Notes: generated by a model from the letters alone, not told the origin. Counted from the stretch's first letter, positions 23,914 to 32,937 are shown. The stretch is 45,618 bases of DNA from Methanomicrobia archaeon DTU008 (GCA_001512965.1 LFRW01000029.1:1-45618), one strand, 5' to 3'. Translations and numbers: made by a program.

Positions 23914-24432
23914 ATGGCACGTAAACCCGGACGCATGTACAGGGAGATCAGAGGTCAGGCGTACACCCGCAGGGAGTATATGGGTGGTGTTCCGGCCTCC
24001 CGTATCATCACTTTCGATCTTGGAACCATCAATGGGGACTTCCCCGTTGTCATGACCCTCAAGGTCAAGGAGTCGTGCCAGATACGGCACACCGCCCTGG
24101 AGGCCGCCCGTATAGCCGCCAACAGGACCCTGACGAAGGGCACCAACGTGGCCAACTACCACCTCAGGATCAGGCCGTATCCGCACAACGTCCTGAGAGA
24201 GCACAAGATGGCCACTGGCGCCGGTGCTGACCGTGTGTCCGGTGGCATGAGGGCAGCCTTCGGCAAGAACGTGGGGACCGCTGCCAGGGTGCAGAGCGGC
24301 GACGTCGTGATGACGATCCGTGTCAACCCACAGGCGTTCTCCGTGGCCAAGCAGGCGCTGTGGAAGGCTTCGATGAAGCTCCCCTCCCCTTGCTACATGG
24401 AGATCGAGAAGGGCGCCGAGCTCGTCTCGTGA
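23914..24432 (+). CDS. rpl10e: large subunit ribosomal protein uL16 (archaeal L10e)
   Basis: The 172-residue product is the archaeal/eukaryotic form of L16, bound near the peptidyl transferase and A site. The start MARKPGRMYREIRGQAYTRREYM and the segments IRPYPHNVLREHK, GADRVSGGMRAAFGK and KQALWKASMKLP are characteristic. A strong TATA box and a GGTGAT Shine-Dalgarno precede it. A pyrimidine-rich tract (CTTCCTTCTTTCTC, about 24445-24458) follows and may terminate it before dph2. Confidence 0.97.
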   Translation: MARKPGRMYREIRGQAYTRREYMGGVPASRIITFDLGTINGDFPVVMTLKVKESCQIRHTALEAARIAANRTLTKGTNVANYHLRIRPYPHNVLREHKMATGAGADRVSGGMRAAFGKNVGTAARVQSGDVVMTIRVNPQAFSVAKQALWKASMKLPSPCYMEIEKGAELVS

Positions 24433-24478
24433 AACCCCAACTACTTCCTTCTTTCTCATTTCCCCGTGGTGAGCGACG

Positions 24479-25468
24479 GTGTATGATTTTCGCATCGATC
24501 TTGTCGCCGAATGGATAACCGGTAAGGGTGCGAACACCGTTGCTTTGCAGATGCCCGAGGGCTTGAAGGTCCACGCTCAATCGATAGCAGGCGAGATCGA
24601 GGAGCGAACGGGCGTGAGGTGTGTCATCGTCGCCGACCCCTGCTACGGCGCATGCGACGTGGACCGCCGCTTCACCGACTATGCGGACGTCCTCGTTCAG
24701 TTCGGTCATGCCGACATACCTTCCATGCATGCCGGCCCCAACGTCCTGTTCGTGGAGGTCTTCATGGACATGGACATATCGGCGCTGCTGCCTAAGGCGC
24801 TCCCGCTCCTCAAGGGCACGGTCGGCGTTCTCACGACCGTGCAGCATGTGAGGATGCTCCCATCGATCACGAGATGGCTGGAGGACAATGGCCATCCTGC
24901 TCTGGTCGGGAAGGGCGACGACCGCATCGCATTCGAGGGGCAGGTGCTGGGATGCAACATCACCGCCGTGGAGCCGCTCAAGGGCCGTGCGGACAGCTTC
25001 CTCTATGTCGGCAGCGGCAACTTCCACCCGCTGAGCGTGGCCATCGAGACCTCCTTGCCGGTGGTCGTGATCGATCCCCTGATGCAGGAGGTGAGGGAGC
25101 TCAGCGAGCTCCGGGATAGGATATTGAGGCAGAGGCACGGCGCCATCGTCCGTGCATCCGACGCAAGACGCTTCGTCGTCCTGGTCTCGACCAAGGTTGG
25201 GCAGAACCGGATGGACCTGGCCTGGAGCATCCGCCGCATGCTGGAGGAGAACGGCCGCAAGGCGGACGTGGTAGTCCTGGAGGAGTTCCATCCAGACCGC
25301 CTGCTCCCCTTCGACGCTGACGCATATGTCTCCACGGCGTGCCCCCGCATCGCCATCGACGATCATCTCCGGTATCCGAAGCCTCTCCTCACCCCGGTGG
25401 AGGTGGAGATAGTGCTCGGACTGAGGAGCTGGGACGATTACCGGCTGGACAGCATAACGAGCGATTAG
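24479..25468 (+). CDS. dph2: diphthamide synthase subunit Dph2
   Basis: Archaeal Dph2 transfers the 3-amino-3-carboxypropyl group of S-adenosylmethionine to a histidine of elongation factor 2, using a non-classical radical-SAM [4Fe-4S] cluster. The three cluster cysteines are visible as Cys59 (YGACD), Cys159 (LGCN) and Cys288 (TACPRIAIDD), close to Cys59, Cys163 and Cys287 of the Pyrococcus protein. The start is GTG 24479, preceded by GGTGA; the length of 329 residues is normal. It ends in TAG, and its last 4 bases overlap the 3' end of the convergent HTH_42 gene. Confidence 0.93.
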   Translation: MYDFRIDLVAEWITGKGANTVALQMPEGLKVHAQSIAGEIEERTGVRCVIVADPCYGACDVDRRFTDYADVLVQFGHADIPSMHAGPNVLFVEVFMDMDISALLPKALPLLKGTVGVLTTVQHVRMLPSITRWLEDNGHPALVGKGDDRIAFEGQVLGCNITAVEPLKGRADSFLYVGSGNFHPLSVAIETSLPVVVIDPLMQEVRELSELRDRILRQRHGAIVRASDARRFVVLVSTKVGQNRMDLAWSIRRMLEENGRKADVVVLEEFHPDRLLPFDADAYVSTACPRIAIDDHLRYPKPLLTPVEVEIVLGLRSWDDYRLDSITSD

Positions 25469-26637
25469 GCAAGGATGACCTCGACCCTCCTCACGTCCCT
25501 TAAGGGCGCCATGAGGTCCGCCTCCCTTACAACGTCCTCCATCCTGTCTCCGGGCAATTCCTGGTGAAGTCGCACTTCTAGGTCGAGGTTCACTCCTTTC
25601 TTCCTCGATTGCCATGTCCCGACGATCTCGCCGTCGCAGGGCACTGCGCCAGGTGAGCCGACCGCCCTCCACATTTCACGCCGCCGCTCCGGCTCACGTA
25701 CCAATATGGAGCGATCGCGTTGCTGGAGGCAAGGGTCGTGGGGTGGAAGGAGCCGCACGCCCTGAGGGAGGTCCGCATTCTCGAACAGCTCCATCTGCTC
25801 GTCCAGATGCCACATCGTCCTGCCTCCGATCCCGATATCGTTCATGTCCTTCTCCATCGTGGACCATGGCTTTGAAGCATGCTCGACACCCAAGCCGCTC
25901 CTTTCGGCGAACAGCTTCTCGGTCGAGGGGCCGTAGCATCGAAGGTAGCGTCGGACCAGCTCCCGGCAGTCCCCGCCCTCGACCCCGTGGCCGAGCCACC
26001 GTTCGGTGAGAGCGAGGGGTGAGCTGTGGCCGAGATGTTCGGAGAAGCATACCGCCCCGTTCATGCCAAGGACGTACGACATGAGCCGTACCACCGCCTC
26101 CCCCTTGCTGATGTCGGTGTTCACGAACGGCTGCGCCCAGACCTCTCGTCGCACATCGTCCAGCTGGCGGGCGATGCGGCGCGCCGAACGAACCGCCAGC
26201 TCGGTCTTGGTCATCCCCTTCCCGTCCAGTTCGTTCCTGACGGCCTCTTCCACCATGTGACGGGTCCGACGCATCTTGGGGTCCATCTCCATCAAGAGAG
26301 GGGTGACGCCGATCACCACGTCGCCAAGGGAATCGAGGTCAGGAACCAGGCATCGGCCGAGGATGCCCGCCTGTGAGCTGGGGAAGACTGGGGGGCGGGG
26401 CGCATGCTCCACCTCCATCAGCGAGCGGTCCTGCAATGCGGACCGCAACATGCCCGGGGTCAACCCGTCAACCCTGGCAAGGAGGGAGAGGGCGTCGGAG
26501 CCGGGAGGGGTGTTCCGCACGCCGCAGGCACCCGCGGCCTCGAGCATCCGCGCGGCGGGCAGCCTCTGGGACAGGTCGTATCCTGAAAGACGATACCCTA
26601 GCACCTTCGACCGTTCAGCATCGGCGGCCGCGCTCAC
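25465..26637 (-). CDS. winged-helix DNA-binding protein, HTH_42 (YcaQ/AlkZ-like) family
   Basis: This 390-residue protein matches the HTH_42 family. The N-terminal half has paired winged helices, with LDGKGMTKTELAVRSARRIA as one helix-turn segment. The C-terminal half has the family markers LLPPHDPCLQQRDRS, RREMWRAVGSPGAVPCDGEIVGTWQ. Some family members are DNA glycosylases that unhook interstrand crosslinks using a Q-x-D or Q-x-Q motif; I could not place that motif with confidence, so activity is open. The start appears to be GTG 26637, since the next Met is at residue 31. Upstream are two copies of a palindromic 9-mer shared with the divergent mtxX. Confidence 0.75.
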   Translation of the reverse strand: MSAAADAERSKVLGYRLSGYDLSQRLPAARMLEAAGACGVRNTPPGSDALSLLARVDGLTPGMLRSALQDRSLMEVEHAPRPPVFPSSQAGILGRCLVPDLDSLGDVVIGVTPLLMEMDPKMRRTRHMVEEAVRNELDGKGMTKTELAVRSARRIARQLDDVRREVWAQPFVNTDISKGEAVVRLMSYVLGMNGAVCFSEHLGHSSPLALTERWLGHGVEGGDCRELVRRYLRCYGPSTEKLFAERSGLGVEHASKPWSTMEKDMNDIGIGGRTMWHLDEQMELFENADLPQGVRLLPPHDPCLQQRDRSILVREPERRREMWRAVGSPGAVPCDGEIVGTWQSRKKGVNLDLEVRLHQELPGDRMEDVVREADLMAPLRDVRRVEVILA

Positions 26638-26663
26638 CCTTCAGACATGGCCCTGGACGGTAT

Positions 26664-26692
26664 CATCATGATCGCGTCGACAACATCATGAT
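26664..26692. repeat. two CATCATGAT sites 20 bases apart between divergent genes
   Basis: CATCATGAT occurs at 26664-26672 and 26684-26692. Each contains the self-complementary ATCATGAT, and the start-to-start distance of 20 bases is about two helical turns. A partial third element (ATGATGATG) follows at about 26693-26701. The position between the HTH_42 gene and mtxX suggests a protein-binding site. Confidence 0.45.
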
Positions 26693-26751
26693 ATGATGAT
26701 GCGAACGCGGCTAGGGCAACTGTAATATTCGGCCTGGCCAATCACTGATGG

Positions 26752-27510
26752 ATGCTCACCGCCGAGTCCATCCATCTTCGTGCACAGCGTTCTGGCCTCC
26801 ACATAGGGCTGGGGGTGGGAGCGGATGTGGAAAAGGCCAAGCGGGCCAAGGAGGAGGCGGAGGACCGTGGCTTCGCCGACATAACGCTCTACGACGACGC
26901 GAGGAAGTTGGCGGAGGACCTTCTCAACGAACGGATCGATGCCGCCGTGCGCGGCGATATCGACTCCAACCGAGCCATGGGCGCGGTGAGGAAGGCGTTC
27001 CAGGTGCCGAAGGTCCTGAGGTCGGCGTTCATGCAGCCCCGCGATGGCAGGATGTTCCTCCTTGCCCCGGTAGGCATCGACGAAGGGTGGACCATCGCCG
27101 AGAAGGTGGAGATCGCCAGGCTGTCGGTCAGGCTGATGCGCCGATTGGACATGGAGCCCAAGGTGGGATTCATGTCTGGAGGGCGGGCGTCGGACAAGGG
27201 GCGCATGGCGGAGATCGACCGCAGCATCGAGACGGCCGAGGCGGCCACGGAGATCGCGCTCTCCGAAGGGATCCTGGCCAGGAACATGCAGATCCTGATC
27301 GAGGACGCGGCCAGGGAATGTGATGTCATCATCGCGCCCGATGGCATATCTGGCAACCTGATATTCCGGACCCTGCACTTCCTGGGAGGCGCGGTCGCGA
27401 TGGGCGCGCCGATACTGAACATCGACCGGGTGTTCGTCGACACTTCGCGGGCGAAGGCCTCGTACAGCGACTCGATCGCCCTGGCGTCCGCCCTGGTGTC
27501 CATGAGCTGA
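26752..27510 (+). CDS. mtxX: methanogen marker protein 4 (MtxX family)
   Basis: This 252-residue protein matches MtxX, counted among the methanogenesis marker proteins and distantly related to phosphate acetyltransferases. Segments supporting this are GLGVGADVEKAKRAKEEA, AAVRGDIDSNRAMGAVRKAF, FLLAPVGIDEGWTIAEKVEIARLS, FMSGGRASDKGR and CDVIIAPDGISGNLIFRTLHFLGGA. Its biochemical role is unknown; it is found almost only in methanogens, which supports the methanogen assignment. A GTAATATTC box at about 26719-26728 suggests a leaderless transcript. It lies 48 bases before queD but queD has its own TATA box. Confidence 0.85.
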   Translation: MLTAESIHLRAQRSGLHIGLGVGADVEKAKRAKEEAEDRGFADITLYDDARKLAEDLLNERIDAAVRGDIDSNRAMGAVRKAFQVPKVLRSAFMQPRDGRMFLLAPVGIDEGWTIAEKVEIARLSVRLMRRLDMEPKVGFMSGGRASDKGRMAEIDRSIETAEAATEIALSEGILARNMQILIEDAARECDVIIAPDGISGNLIFRTLHFLGGAVAMGAPILNIDRVFVDTSRAKASYSDSIALASALVSMS

Positions 27511-27528
27511 CACGCCGTTCAGAAAGGC

Positions 27529-27536
27529 AAATATAA
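27529..27536 (+). promoter_or_regulatory. TATA box of the queDCE operon
   Basis: AAATATAA ends 22 bases before the queD ATG, the spacing of a leaderless archaeal transcript. It separates queD from mtxX, whose stop lies 48 bases before queD. Confidence 0.6.
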
Positions 27537-27558
27537 TGATAACGGCGTCTTTGGCCAC

Positions 27559-28035
27559 ATGAGGATCGCCATCGATGGCAACTATTCTGGAATACGGTTC
27601 TCGGCCTCTCATTTCATCCCGGGCCATGACAAGTGCGGACGACTGCATGGCCACTCCTACGTACTGCACCTGGCACTGCATGGCGACATGGGCGACAACG
27701 GCATGATCATGGACTTCGTGGACCTGAAGAAGGCCCTGAAGGACCTTGTGGAGGAGCTCGACCATAGGGTCCTGCTCCCGGGGCGCTCACCCCTGGTGCA
27801 GATAAGGCAGGGCAGCGAGGTCGAGGTCCTGGCAAGCGGAAAGCGCTACGTGTTCCCCCGGGAGGACGTCGTCATCATGGATGTGGCGCAGTGCAGCGCG
27901 GAGGCGATGGCAGGCCTGATCCTGGAGCGTTTGATAGATGTCATCGAGTTCACGCCAAACGTCCACATGATAGAGGTCGGTCTGGACGAGGAGCGCGGGC
28001 AGACGGCATGGGCCAGCAAGGAGTTGCGTCCATGA
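27559..28035 (+). CDS. queD: 6-carboxytetrahydropterin synthase-like QueD
   Basis: QueD turns dihydroneopterin triphosphate into 6-carboxytetrahydropterin on the way to preQ0. The zinc histidines His18, His30 and His32 (SASHF, RLHGHSY) and the catalytic Cys26 are in place, as is the ELDHRVL segment. The length of 158 residues is slightly above the usual 120-140, owing to an insertion around LPGRSPLVQIRQGSEVEVLASG, as in the archaeal 6-pyruvoyltetrahydropterin-synthase-like group. Its stop overlaps the queC start by 4 bases (ATGA). In archaea the operon serves archaeosine at tRNA position 15. Confidence 0.9.
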   Translation: MRIAIDGNYSGIRFSASHFIPGHDKCGRLHGHSYVLHLALHGDMGDNGMIMDFVDLKKALKDLVEELDHRVLLPGRSPLVQIRQGSEVEVLASGKRYVFPREDVVIMDVAQCSAEAMAGLILERLIDVIEFTPNVHMIEVGLDEERGQTAWASKELRP

Positions 28036-28715
28036 AGGCGGTCGTATTGCTGTCCGGCGGCCTGGACAGCACCACCACGCTCGCCTATGCGATCTCCCAG
28101 GGCTACGAGGTCGTGGCGCTCAGCGTTCAATATGGGCAGAGGCATTCCAGGGAGCTTGACTCGGCCAAGGCGGTGGCGAGGCACTATGGCATCGAGCGAC
28201 ACGTCATCCTAGACCTCGACCTCTCCTATCTCCGGACCAGCGCTCTCACCTCGAGCGATGTGGAGGTGCCGGTGCGCGAATCGGCGGAGGGGATCGGGGA
28301 CGAGATACCGGTGACGTACGTTCCGGCAAGGAACATCCTCATGTTGAGCCTGGCCGCTGGCCTGTGCGAGACGGAGGGCGGTGAGGCGATCTTCATCGGG
28401 GCCAATGCCGTGGACTTCTCCGGGTATCCCGACTGCAGGCCGGGGTTCTTCCGCGCCTTCGAGGAGGTGCTCAGGGTGGGCACCAAGGCCGGCGTCGAGG
28501 GGCGCCCGATCAGGGTGGAGACGCCCATATTGCACATGTCGAAGGCCGACATCATCCGTCTGGCAAAGAAGCTGGACGCGCCTCTCGAACTGACCTGGTC
28601 CTGCTATAACGGCGGGGAGCGGGCGTGCGGTCATTGCGAGTCCTGCCTTCTCCGTCTGAAAGGGTTCGAGGAGGCCGGGGAGAGGGACCCGGTGCCATAT
28701 GAGGTGTCGCAATGA
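28032..28715 (+). CDS. queC: 7-cyano-7-deazaguanine synthase QueC
   Basis: QueC converts 7-carboxy-7-deazaguanine to preQ0 with ammonia and ATP. The PP-loop SGGLDSTTTL (residues 8-17), VQYGQRHSRE, YVPARN and GANAVDFSGYPDCRP are diagnostic. A zinc site at the C-terminus is given by SCYNGGERACGHCESCLLR. The length of 227 residues is standard. It overlaps queD and queE by 4 bases each, so the three enzymes are made from one message. Confidence 0.95.
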   Translation: MKAVVLLSGGLDSTTTLAYAISQGYEVVALSVQYGQRHSRELDSAKAVARHYGIERHVILDLDLSYLRTSALTSSDVEVPVRESAEGIGDEIPVTYVPARNILMLSLAAGLCETEGGEAIFIGANAVDFSGYPDCRPGFFRAFEEVLRVGTKAGVEGRPIRVETPILHMSKADIIRLAKKLDAPLELTWSCYNGGERACGHCESCLLRLKGFEEAGERDPVPYEVSQ

Positions 28716-29341
28716 AGGTGATCGAGATATTCACGTCCCTGCAGGGGGAGGGTGTGCTGATGGGCACCCCGACCACCTTCGTGCGCTTCGAAGGGTGCAA
28801 CCTTGACTGCCAGTGGTGCGACACCAAGTATGCGAGGGAGGGCGGCAGGGAGATGACGCCGCACCAGGTGCTCGACGAGGTGGAGGAGAGGAACGTTCCG
28901 TTCGTGTGCCTGACCGGCGGGGAGCCCATGCTTCAGGAGGGAATCCTCGAGGTGATCGAGGAACTTCTCGATTCGGACCATCATGTGACCATAGAGACCA
29001 ATGGATCGGTGCCGCTAGACCCGCTCCCAACCTCCGATGACATCCTCATCTCCATGGACGTCAAGTGCCCTTCGTCGGGCATGAGCCATCGTCTGTACCG
29101 CGACAACCTGACGTTCCTTGGTCCCCAGGACCAGCTCAAGTTCATCATCGCCGATAGGGTCGACTATCTCTACGCGAAGAAGGTGCTGAGGGAGAACGAG
29201 GTCAACTGCCCCATCATCATGACGCCGGTGGGCGGCACCGAGCTTCGAGACCTGGCGACATGGGTGTTAGAGGACCGGCTGTGGGTTCGTGTGCTGCCGC
29301 AGCTGCACAAGCTCATATGGGGAGAGAAACGAGGCGTATGA
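28712..29341 (+). CDS. queE: 7-carboxy-7-deazaguanine synthase QueE (radical SAM)
   Basis: QueE contracts 6-carboxytetrahydropterin to 7-carboxy-7-deazaguanine. The radical-SAM motif C29-NLD-C33-QW-C36 has the usual CxxxCxxC spacing. FTSLQGEG at the N-terminus, LTGGEPMLQ, IETNGS and the substrate-binding MDVKCPSSG are all present. The length of 209 residues is normal. It closes the queDCE operon, overlapping queC by 4 bases. Confidence 0.95.
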   Translation: MKVIEIFTSLQGEGVLMGTPTTFVRFEGCNLDCQWCDTKYAREGGREMTPHQVLDEVEERNVPFVCLTGGEPMLQEGILEVIEELLDSDHHVTIETNGSVPLDPLPTSDDILISMDVKCPSSGMSHRLYRDNLTFLGPQDQLKFIIADRVDYLYAKKVLRENEVNCPIIMTPVGGTELRDLATWVLEDRLWVRVLPQLHKLIWGEKRGV

Positions 29342-29679
29342 TGGCGCGACAGGCCTGGACCTGTTGGAAACCCATATCTTTGCTCGTCAGGCAAGCGTTC
29401 GAAAGGAGCGCTTGACCATCGCTTCATGTCGAGCCGGCAGCCAGGTTCACAGCATAGTAGTGACTGGCCAGAGCGATCAGTCAAGGATTGGTGGGCGTTT
29501 GGGGCAGAGAACGGTGAACGTGGCGGGTGATGCCCTCCGACCAGCTGCGCCTCGTTCATGTCGCTCATGACCACCATCACGCTCCGGTATGATGACATGA
29601 TGCGCTCATGATTCTGAACGTCCTTCTTATTGTTCAATTAACGGGCCTGACGGTCACTTTGCAAGGTTCCTTCACGCGT
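29342..29679. other. intergenic region between queE and a convergent MFS gene
   Basis: I find no certain gene. A minus-strand frame from TTG 29637 starts with a protein-like stretch (NNKKDVQNHERIMSSYRSVMVVM) whose third codon positions are GC-rich like real genes, but it then runs antisense into queE and loses any such character. It might be a fragment of a lost gene. No tRNA was found. Confidence 0.35.
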
Positions 29680-31125
29680 TCATCGTGTCGAAGGCGCGTT
29701 CAGGGATGAGCGCCCTTCCTCCGCTCCACGCCTCTCGCCCGATCTTGATATGATCGCGCCTATGAGCGATATGGCGCCGCCGATGGTGGTCGCGATGGCC
29801 ACCGATCTTGCCAGCTCTCCGGCCAGGGGGCCTCCCGCGATGGCGCCGTAGTCCATCGAACCCATCATCAACGTCATGAGGATGGTTGCGACGGATATCC
29901 CCATGGCCATGCTCAGGTTCCTGGTCGTCGCTTGTATGCTGGACGCCAGGGCGTTCTTCTCCCTTGGGAGTGCGAGCATCATCTCGCTGTTGTTAGGGGT
30001 CTGGAACAGGCAGCTGCCAACTCCCATGAGGAAGAAGGCCGCCACGGTCATGGGGACGTTTATGGTGAGGAAGCCGAACGCCATGAGGAAGAAGCCCGCG
30101 GCGCGTATCAGGTGCCCGAACGTGGTATAGGGGCGGAACCGATTGGAATCGTACATCCTGCCCACCAGCGGAGAGCCGAACATGGTGACCGCCGGCAGCA
30201 CCATGAAGATGAAGCCGACGGTCGTGGGCTCGTAGTTCAGGACCCCTTCGTAGTAGAACGGGCCAAGGATGGTGATCATGCTCATTGAGAGGAAGAACAT
30301 GATCATGCTGAGCCCGGTCAGGGTGAAGCGTCTGACCCTGAACACCGAGATGTCCATCAGGGGATGCGGCGTCGACCTCTCGCGCCGTATGAACAGGAAC
30401 ATCGCCGCGGCGAACACGGCGAACGCCAGGACCATCCCCGGGGTGACCGCCCCGTCCTGGCCCAGCCATCCGAGCATGAGCATCAGCGCGGCCATCGACA
30501 GCACCCAGAGGGCTACCCCTGGATAGTCCATGTGCAGGCGGTCCACCAGGGTCTCATCGATCCTCATGACCCTCATCGCGACGATGGTCGTCACCAGGCC
30601 GATGGGGACGTTTATCAGGAAGATCGACTGCCATCCCATGGTGCCCACGAGGAAGCCGCCGATCACCGGGCCGAGCATCCCTCCCACCGCCACGGTGGAG
30701 CCGAGGAAGCCCATGGCCTTCCCGCGGTCCCGGACGCCGAACGTCCGGAACACGATGGAGGTCGAGACGCTGAACAGCATGGAGGCCGCGATCCCCTGAA
30801 CAACGCGGAAGAAGACCAGCTGCCCGAGGTCTGCGGAGATGGCGCATAGGAGGGACGATGCCGTGAACGTGGCAAGGCCTACCGTGAACATCTTGGCCTG
30901 TCCGGTCCGCTCGGACACCTTGCCGGCGACGATGAGGAAGCAGGTCTGCGCCAGAAGGTAGCTGGTCACCACCCATTGGGTGTCGGCCACCGTGACCTGG
31001 AAGTCGGTGGTGATGGCTGGCAGGGCGATGTTGAGCGCCACGGCGTCCATGACCGACATGAACACCCCTGCCATCACTATGGCCAAGGCCAAGTACTTGC
31101 CCCTGACCGAGTTGGAACCGCCCAT
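29680..31125 (-). CDS. MFS multidrug efflux transporter, DHA2 (EmrB/QacA) type
   Basis: This 481-residue protein has about fourteen membrane helices, the number typical of DHA2 drug:proton antiporters. Visible motifs are MDAVALNIALPAI in helix 1 (the DHA2 pattern DxTIVNVALP with variation), GKVSERTGQAKMF in the helix 2-3 loop, and GMLGPVIGGFLVG in helix 5 (the antiporter motif GxxxGPxxGG). A TATA-like box (ACTATATTTAG, 31156-31166) lies about 30 bases upstream. Possible substrates are lipophilic drugs or bile-type compounds; none can be inferred directly. Confidence 0.88.
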   Translation of the reverse strand: MGGSNSVRGKYLALAIVMAGVFMSVMDAVALNIALPAITTDFQVTVADTQWVVTSYLLAQTCFLIVAGKVSERTGQAKMFTVGLATFTASSLLCAISADLGQLVFFRVVQGIAASMLFSVSTSIVFRTFGVRDRGKAMGFLGSTVAVGGMLGPVIGGFLVGTMGWQSIFLINVPIGLVTTIVAMRVMRIDETLVDRLHMDYPGVALWVLSMAALMLMLGWLGQDGAVTPGMVLAFAVFAAAMFLFIRRERSTPHPLMDISVFRVRRFTLTGLSMIMFFLSMSMITILGPFYYEGVLNYEPTTVGFIFMVLPAVTMFGSPLVGRMYDSNRFRPYTTFGHLIRAAGFFLMAFGFLTINVPMTVAAFFLMGVGSCLFQTPNNSEMMLALPREKNALASSIQATTRNLSMAMGISVATILMTLMMGSMDYGAIAGGPLAGELARSVAIATTIGGAISLIGAIISRSGERRGAEEGRSSLNAPSTR

Positions 31126-31207
31126 GCTATCCTGCCGGGTGAGGATGGCATGGGCTAAATATAGTATCGTTCCGCCCGGGTTCGAGGGCGAGCGCTATCA
31201 TGCAAGG

Positions 31208-31216
31208 TTAATATAC
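31208..31216 (+). promoter_or_regulatory. TATA box likely serving leuA
   Basis: TTAATATAC is a good archaeal TATA box, but lies about 125 bases before the leuA start codon, so the leader would be about 100 bases. Such a leader leaves room for attenuation, although I see no clear leucine-rich leader peptide. Confidence 0.45.
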
Positions 31217-31338
31217 ATATGCATCGTTCATAGGGGACGATCTAGTCCATGTACTGCGATCTAGGACGAGGGCCATTGTTGCTTTTGCGCGAGCTCTAGT
31301 CCCATCGCTGCACCCCTGGGCTATCTGAGGCGATTTCT

Positions 31339-32931
31339 ATGGTCGGCAAAGATATGCTAGAGAGAACATCATCCCGCGATTCCCATCTCGATCGAAAGAA
31401 GATATACACCAGTCCATACAACGACAGGGTCCTCACCGACGATATGCCGTCCACCGTCAGGGTCTTCGACACCACCCTCCGGGATGGAGAGCAATCGCCC
31501 GGCATCGCCCTGTCCTGCGAGGACAAGGTGAAGATAGCCCAGGCCCTCAGCGAGCTTGGGGTGGACGTGATCGAGGCCGGATTCCCCGTATCCTCCCCAG
31601 GTGATCAGAGGGCGGTGAGGCGCATAGTCGATGAAGGACTGGGTTCCAGGATCTGCGGGCTCGCCAGATGCAACAAGAAGGACATCGATGCCGCCATCGA
31701 CTGTGGCCTGGACTACGTCCACATGTTCATCGCCACCTCGGACATACATCTTCAGCACAAGCTCAAGATCACCAGGGAGGATGCCAAGGAGAAGGCCGTC
31801 AATGCCATAGAGTATGCCCGGAGCCACGGCCTGGCCGTGGAGTTCAGCTGCGAGGACGCCACCCGCACCGAGCTCGACTTCCTCAAGGAGATGCATCGAA
31901 CCGTGCAGGATGCGGGGGTGGAGGTGATCAACGTCCCCGACACCGTGGGGACCATCGGCCCGCCGGCGATGGAGCATCTGATCCGCGAGCTGATGACGGT
32001 CACCAAGGTCCCCATCTCCGTCCACTGCCACAACGACTTCGGTCTTGCCGTCGCCAATTCCCATGCGGCCGTGCGCGCCGGCGCCAGGCAGGTCCACGTC
32101 ACCATCAACGGCCTGGGAGAGAGGGCCGGGAACGCCGCTCTCGACGAGACGGTGCTGGGGCTGATGGCCTTCTACAACGTGGGCACCAGCATCGACACCC
32201 ACCGCATCGGTCCGACCTCCAAGCTGGTATCCCGCCTCACTGGCTATGCCATACCTCCGACCAAGGCGATAGTCGGGGCCAATGCGTTCGCGCATGAATC
32301 GGGGATCCATGTCCATGGCGTGATGGGCTCTCCGGCGACCTATGAGGCGTTCGGGCCGGAGCTGGTAGGCGTGCAGCGCAACATCGTCATGGGGAAGCAC
32401 AGCGGGGCACACAGCGTACGCTCCAAGCTATCTGATTACGGCATCGAGCTCGATGATGGCCAGATCGACCAGGTGGTCGACAAGGTGAAGAGACTGGCCG
32501 ATTCCGGCAAGGAGGTGGACGATGCAGAGCTCGTGGCCCTGGCGTCGCATATAATCGGCGACAGGAAGTCCAAGATGGTAAAGCTAAAAGAGTTCGCCGT
32601 ATTCACAGGTATGAACACGACCCCCACCGCCATGGTTTCCATAGACGTTAACGGGGAGACGAGGACCGGCTCATCCATAGGGATCGGGCCGGTCGATGCC
32701 GCCCTAAACGCCATCAAATCCGTGATGGGAGGCGACATCCAACTGGTGGAGTACCGTCTCAACGCCATCACTGGGGGAAGCGACTCGCTCTGTGAGGTGA
32801 GCGTGAGGGTGTCGAGAGATGGGAGCAAGACTCTCATGTCGGTAGGGAAGGCCATCGGCTCGGACATAGTCCAGACGTCGGTAGACTCGACCATGGAGGC
32901 CCTCGACCGCCTCTACAGCAGGAAGGAATGA
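31339..32931 (+). CDS. leuA: 2-isopropylmalate synthase family (LeuA)
   Basis: This 530-residue enzyme condenses acetyl-CoA with a 2-oxoacid, in leucine synthesis 2-oxoisovalerate. The TIM-barrel signatures are FDTTLRDGEQSPG (43-55), HCHNDFGLAVANS and GLGERAGNAALDE; the C-terminal LeuA dimer/regulatory domain (about 400-530) is present, suggesting leucine feedback. The N-terminus is about 35 residues longer than usual; ATG 31444 gives the usual length, but GAGGCGAT before ATG 31339 favours the longer form. Citramalate or homocitrate (coenzyme B) synthesis by the same enzyme cannot be excluded, since methanogens use close relatives for all three. It heads leuA-leuC-leuD-leuB. Confidence 0.85.
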   Translation: MVGKDMLERTSSRDSHLDRKKIYTSPYNDRVLTDDMPSTVRVFDTTLRDGEQSPGIALSCEDKVKIAQALSELGVDVIEAGFPVSSPGDQRAVRRIVDEGLGSRICGLARCNKKDIDAAIDCGLDYVHMFIATSDIHLQHKLKITREDAKEKAVNAIEYARSHGLAVEFSCEDATRTELDFLKEMHRTVQDAGVEVINVPDTVGTIGPPAMEHLIRELMTVTKVPISVHCHNDFGLAVANSHAAVRAGARQVHVTINGLGERAGNAALDETVLGLMAFYNVGTSIDTHRIGPTSKLVSRLTGYAIPPTKAIVGANAFAHESGIHVHGVMGSPATYEAFGPELVGVQRNIVMGKHSGAHSVRSKLSDYGIELDDGQIDQVVDKVKRLADSGKEVDDAELVALASHIIGDRKSKMVKLKEFAVFTGMNTTPTAMVSIDVNGETRTGSSIGIGPVDAALNAIKSVMGGDIQLVEYRLNAITGGSDSLCEVSVRVSRDGSKTLMSVGKAIGSDIVQTSVDSTMEALDRLYSRKE

Positions 32932-32937
32932 TGACAA

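Noticed and set aside
29445-29637. Minus-strand frame starting at TTG 29637
   Set aside because: The first 30 or so codons look protein-like, but the frame then runs antisense through queE and there is no matching family, so it was not called a gene.
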